Translations under genes and position numbers: made by a program
Notes under the pieces: model-generated
What the model saw: only the letters and a program-made list of their open reading frames with translations
Told to the model about the DNA's origin: nothing
Databases searched by the model: none
Part shown: positions 60,126 to 64,000 of the stretch, piece after piece
Position numbering within the stretch: position 1 is the stretch's first letter
How the letters are laid out: each line of letters begins with the position of its first letter
Assembly (NCBI GenBank): GCA_019750135.1
Contig: JAIEOV010000016.1
Location: 248,001-312,000 of the forward strand
Reading direction: 5' to 3'
From: Reyranella sp.
Lineage (GTDB): Bacteria > Pseudomonadota > Alphaproteobacteria > Reyranellales > Reyranellaceae
Length of the DNA stretch: 64,000 nucleotides

Positions 60126-60881
60126 ATGACGAAAGTCCTCCTGATCACCGGCGGCGCCTCCGGCATCGGCGCCGAGACCGCGCGGCGCGCGGCGAAGCGC
60201 GGCTACAAGGTCGCCGTCAACTACCGCTCGCGCGACGCGCAGGCCCGGCAGGTCGTGGCCGACATCGAGGCAGCGGGTAGCAAAGCCCTCGCCCTGCCCG
60301 CCGACATGGCGCACGAGGCCGACATCGTGCGGATGTTCCAGGAGACCGAGCAGAAGCTCGGGCCGGTCACCCATCTGGTCAACAGCGCCGGCATCGGCTA
60401 CCGCACGCGGGTCGATGAATACGACGCGGCACGGCTTGCGAACCTTTTCGCCATCAACGCGATCGGGCTGATGCTGTGCTGCCGTGAGGCGGCCAAGCGC
60501 ATGTCGACCAGGAATGGCGGCACCGGCGGCGCCATCGTCAACGTGTCTTCGATGGCCTCGACGATCGGCGGACGCCTGGGCTCCAGCGCCTACGCCGCGA
60601 CCAAGGGCGCGGTCGATTCCTTCACCAAGGGCTTCGCCCGCGAGGCGGCCGCCGAGGGCATCCGCGTCAACTCGGTGCGGCCGGGCATGGTGATGAGCGA
60701 AATGACGGAAAAGTCGCTGGCCGACCCAGCCTTCCGGACCCGCATCGAGGCATCGATCCCCATGCACCGCGTCGGCGAGGGCCACGAGATCGCCGAGACG
60801 ATCCTGTGGCTCCTGTCCGACGAGGCATCCTTCATCACTGGCGCTATGGTCGACGCCGCCGGTGGTGGGTACATCATTTAA
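60126..60881 (+). CDS. Short-chain dehydrogenase/reductase (SDR)
   Basis: The 251-residue enzyme has the cofactor loop LITGGASGIGAETARRA, the NSAGIGY segment, catalytic serine in IVNVSSMASTIGGR, and the YxxxK motif in SSAYAATKGAVDSF. NYRSRDAQARQV suggests NADP. The C-terminus FITGAMVDAAGGGYI is typical of 3-oxoacyl-ACP reductase-like SDRs. ATG 60126 is chosen; a GTG at 60114 overlapping the stop of the truncated duplicate is also possible. It is convergent with ilvC. Confidence 0.92.
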   Translation: MTKVLLITGGASGIGAETARRAAKRGYKVAVNYRSRDAQARQVVADIEAAGSKALALPADMAHEADIVRMFQETEQKLGPVTHLVNSAGIGYRTRVDEYDAARLANLFAINAIGLMLCCREAAKRMSTRNGGTGGAIVNVSSMASTIGGRLGSSAYAATKGAVDSFTKGFAREAAAEGIRVNSVRPGMVMSEMTEKSLADPAFRTRIEASIPMHRVGEGHEIAETILWLLSDEASFITGAMVDAAGGGYII

Positions 60882-60919
60882 GGGCTAGACGCGCCACCGG
60901 AGTCGCGCGCCCTGCGAGA

Positions 60920-62029
<1,110 letters not shown>

Positions 62030-62081
62030 CTACCGCATGTCCGCCCTGCGCTCCATCGACCCGCTCAACCCGAAGAAGACC

Positions 62082-62627
62082 ATGTCCCCTTTCCGTTCCC
62101 CGCTCGCTCTGCTGGCCGCCGTCGCGGCGCTCGCCGCCTGCTCCAATCCCGATCCCGCGGCGCCCATCGGCCCGGCGATCCCGATGGCGGGCATCCAGGC
62201 CACCATCGACAACTCGACGCCCGCCGACGCCCAGCGCGGTATGAGCAACAAGACCTGGCTGTGGACGCGCAGCGGCGGCCCGGCGCAGATCCATTATTCG
62301 ACGGCGGACGGGCGGGACTTCGCCTGGGTGGTCGGCCAGCGCCGCATCTTCGCCGGCGAATGGCAGGTCAACACGGCGCCCGGCGCCAACGGCCAGACCA
62401 TCGTGCAGATCTGCCTGCGTCATCCCGGCTCATACGTGCAGGGGCTGAGCCCGACCTGGAGCTGCCGGGAGGCCGGCACGATGTTCATCGAGATGGCCGA
62501 GCGCGAATCCGGCGATCCGTTGAGCTTCAATGGCCGCAGCCAAGCCCTGTTCGTGCTCGACAAAACGCCGGCCAACCTCGCCGAGGTCGAGGGCCGGGTC
62601 ACCTCGATCATCGGCCTGCGAGAATGA
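62082..62627 (+). CDS. Lipoprotein, unknown function
   Basis: The 181-residue precursor has the signal MSPFRSPLALLAAVAALAAC with lipobox LAAC (cysteine 20). The mature part reads IQATIDNSTPADAQRGMSNKTWLWTRSG, DFAWVVGQRRIFAGEWQVNT and IVQICLRHPGSYVQGLSPTWSCREAGTMF, with two cysteines that could pair. No family recognised. GAAGAAG precedes the ATG; a longer frame from 62037 lacks a good site. It overlaps the convergent LysE gene by 20 bases. Confidence 0.72.
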   Translation: MSPFRSPLALLAAVAALAACSNPDPAAPIGPAIPMAGIQATIDNSTPADAQRGMSNKTWLWTRSGGPAQIHYSTADGRDFAWVVGQRRIFAGEWQVNTAPGANGQTIVQICLRHPGSYVQGLSPTWSCREAGTMFIEMAERESGDPLSFNGRSQALFVLDKTPANLAEVEGRVTSIIGLRE

Positions 62628-63237
62628 GGCGCAGGCCGAGCAGGCCCAGCACGCCGCCCATGACGCGATCGATCCAGACCTTGGTGCGGCGATAGAAGGC
62701 GCGCGCCGGGCCGCCCGAGAACAACAGGGCCAGCAGGGCGAACCAGCAGAACTCGTTCAGCGCCACGATCGCCAGCACCGCGCCATCCATCCAGGCGGGC
62801 GTGTTCTGCGGCAGCACCGAAAGGAAGATGCTGCCGAAGAACACCATGATCTTGGGATTGCTGAGCTGCAGCAACAGGGCGCGCATGAAGCCCTGCCAGC
62901 CGGTCATGTGCGCCGTCCGGTCCACGGTGATCTCGGGCAGCGGATCCTTGGCGTGACGCCACATCATGACGGCGAGATAGAGCAGGAACAGCGCGCCGCC
63001 GATGCGGAAGGCGACGTACAGCCATTCGAACTTGGCGAACAGGGCCTGCAGGCCGTAGAGCGCCGCCGCGGCCCAGGCGAGCGCCCCCACCATCATGGCG
63101 AAAGCCGCCAGAAGTCCGCCGCGCCGGCCGGCGACCGCCGACGTCTGAATCACCAGCACCGTCGAAGGTCCGGGGCTCGCCACCGCCAGCAGATGGACGA
63201 CGGCGAGGCCCAGCAGGGCGACGGCGTATTCCATCAT
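62608..63237 (-). CDS. LysE/RhtB family amino-acid exporter
   Basis: The 209-residue membrane protein has about six segments. VASPGPSTVLVIQTSAVAGRRGGLLAAFAMMVGAL is the family signature, and ALLLQLSNPKIMVFFGSIFL is the second conserved region. It exports an amino acid or similar small molecule. ATG 63237 or the next codon may start it; no strong ribosome binding site is seen. A complex set of palindromes precedes it. Confidence 0.9.
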   Translation of the reverse strand: MMEYAVALLGLAVVHLLAVASPGPSTVLVIQTSAVAGRRGGLLAAFAMMVGALAWAAAALYGLQALFAKFEWLYVAFRIGGALFLLYLAVMMWRHAKDPLPEITVDRTAHMTGWQGFMRALLLQLSNPKIMVFFGSIFLSVLPQNTPAWMDGAVLAIVALNEFCWFALLALLFSGGPARAFYRRTKVWIDRVMGGVLGLLGLRLILAGR

Positions 63238-63245
63238 CGCTGGGG

Positions 63246-63368
63246 ACGCGCCACTCCAGGGGCGCGTCTTCTCATGCGGAGCGCGGACCTCCAGGTCCGC
63301 ATCATGATCATGAGCGGACCTGGAGGTCCGCGCTCCAGCCATGACGCGCCACTGGAGTGGCGCGCCCC
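63246..63368. repeat. Cluster of three palindromes between the LysE and ilvH genes
   Basis: The central palindrome (63278-63336) has GGAGCGCGGACCTCCAGGTCCGC arms around CATGATCATGA. It is flanked on each side by hairpins built from ACGCGCCACTCCAG or ACGCGCCACTGGAG with complementary GGCGCG parts. The CATGATCATGA core is shared with the palindrome at 19504-19566. This looks like a REP-type locus. Confidence 0.75.
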
Positions 63369-63379
63369 CGGCAAAGACA

Positions 63380-63892
63380 TCACAGCGCGTCGCCGCCGCG
63401 CGACATGGCGACGATGCCGGTGCGGCCGACGTCGACCAGGCCGAGGCCCTCCATCAGGCCGATGAAGGTCTGGACCTTGTCGGAGTTGCCGGTGACCTCG
63501 AAGACGAAGGAATCCATCTTGGCGTCGATCACCTTGGCGCGGAACACGTCGGCGAGGCGCAGCGCCTCGACGCGCTTGTCGCCGGTGCTCTTGACCTTCA
63601 CCAGGGCGAGCTCGCGCTCGATGTGCGGGCCTTCCACGGTGAGGTCGCGTACCGTGTGGACCGGCACCAGGCGGTCGAGCTGGGCCTTGATCTGCTCGAT
63701 CACCATGGGCGTCCCCGCGGTCACGATGGTGATGCGCGAGAGGTTCGCCTTGGCGTCGGTCTCGGCGACGGTGAGGCTCTCGATGTTGTAGCCGCGGCCC
63801 GAGAACAGGCCGACCACGCGCGCCAGGATGCCGGGCTCGTTGTCGACCAGCACCGAGATGGTGTGGCTGGAAGCGACCATGGGCGCGTTCAC
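63380..63892 (-). CDS. ilvH: Acetolactate synthase small (regulatory) subunit
   Basis: The 170-residue protein has an N-terminal ACT domain (HTISVLVDNEPGILARVVGLFSGRGYNIESLTVAETD), the site of valine feedback binding, and a C-terminal ACT-like domain (RDLTVEGPHIERELALVKV). The GTG at 63892 overlaps the ilvB stop as GTGA; ATG 63880 is an alternative. It is co-translated with ilvB and precedes the palindrome cluster. Confidence 0.96.
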   Translation of the reverse strand: MNAPMVASSHTISVLVDNEPGILARVVGLFSGRGYNIESLTVAETDAKANLSRITIVTAGTPMVIEQIKAQLDRLVPVHTVRDLTVEGPHIERELALVKVKSTGDKRVEALRLADVFRAKVIDAKMDSFVFEVTGNSDKVQTFIGLMEGLGLVDVGRTGIVAMSRGGDAL

Positions 63893-64000
63893 ACCAGCAC
63901 CATGCCTTCCTCCGACACCGGCTTGGCGGCGCGGTCGTCGGGGCCCAGCAGCATGTCGTAGTGCGCCGCGCCCGACGGGATCATCGGGAAGCAGTTCTCG
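63889..64000 (-). CDS. ilvB: Acetolactate synthase large subunit, C-terminal end
   Basis: Only the last 36 codons are in the window. They read ENCFPMIPSGAAHYDMLLGP and end in SEEGMVLV, the C-terminal tail of IlvB/IlvI. The large subunit is the ThDP-dependent catalytic subunit that forms acetolactate. The stop overlaps the ilvH GTG by 4 bases. Confidence 0.92.
   Translation of the reverse strand, partial: ENCFPMIPSGAAHYDMLLGPDDRAAKPVSEEGMVLV

Overview
The window is GC-rich, densely packed chromosomal DNA that reads as a free-living, soil or water-type alphaproteobacterium. The evidence is a usg gene next to the groES-groEL end, CIRCE and RpoH-type heat-shock control, ilvB-ilvH-ilvC with class I IlvC, a mreBCD-mrdA-rodA cluster, a Bug-type receptor, a CYP153-like P450 and many CoA-linked catabolic genes. 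A Reyranella-like or related rhizobial/rhodospirilloid lineage is my inference only; no 16S gene is present.

Layout. 0-1.1 kb: start of groEL, groES with CIRCE and a heat-shock promoter, and usg. 1-10.8 kb: housekeeping and catabolic genes (nitronate monooxygenase-like protein, EamA exporter, GST, HpcH/HpaI aldolase, CYP153-like P450 overlapping a DUF3592 membrane protein, kup, hydrolase, GNAT, CHRD protein). 10.8-13.3 kb: an ECF sigma factor with a SnoaL-like tail, divergent from a small protein and a DUF899 protein; the two directions share the same promoter architecture. 13.3-15.1 kb: a less GC-rich, gene-poor patch with a frameshifted VPGF-repeat protein. 15.1-25.3 kb: a HyuA-like protein with two DUF917 paralogues (one frameshifted at its 5' end), an FMN reductase, and a polyamine-type ABC transporter operon with AroM and an FAD monooxygenase. 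25.4-37 kb: MFS transporter, cytochrome c, divergent ogt/alkB repair genes, Bug receptor, a DUF35 plus cysteine-less thiolase-like pair, amidase, twin Tyr-rich lipoproteins, tannase-family esterase and a family III CoA-transferase. 37-43.8 kb: prmB, a group III phosphofructokinase, GNAT, a TauD-like oxygenase, DinB and a phosphoesterase.

43.8-50.3 kb is the most distinct unit. It is a cassette of an NMT1/THI5-type ABC importer, an isopenicillin-N-synthase-like dioxygenase, a LacI regulator and an adenine-deaminase-like enzyme. It has two identical LacI-type operators at its promoter, and is bounded by an intact tRNA-Lys on one side and a decayed tRNA 3' end with its terminator on the other. 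This looks like a catabolic island for a purine-like or N-heterocyclic compound.

50.4-56.2 kb: cell-shape genes rodA, mrdA, mreD, mreC and mreB, with a palindromic repeat between mreC and mreB. 56.4-64 kb: a truncated methyltransferase, acyl-CoA dehydrogenase, zinc alcohol dehydrogenase, an SDR preceded by a partial copy of itself, ilvC, a LysE exporter, and ilvH with the end of ilvB.

Intergenic DNA carries several palindromic repeat families. One is about 120-190 bp with three copies here, one of which contains a nested 45-bp element that occurs again, inverted, near 19.4 kb. Several genes have a conserved N-terminus but no ATG, GTG or TTG; in two of them a CTG overlaps the preceding stop as CTGA.
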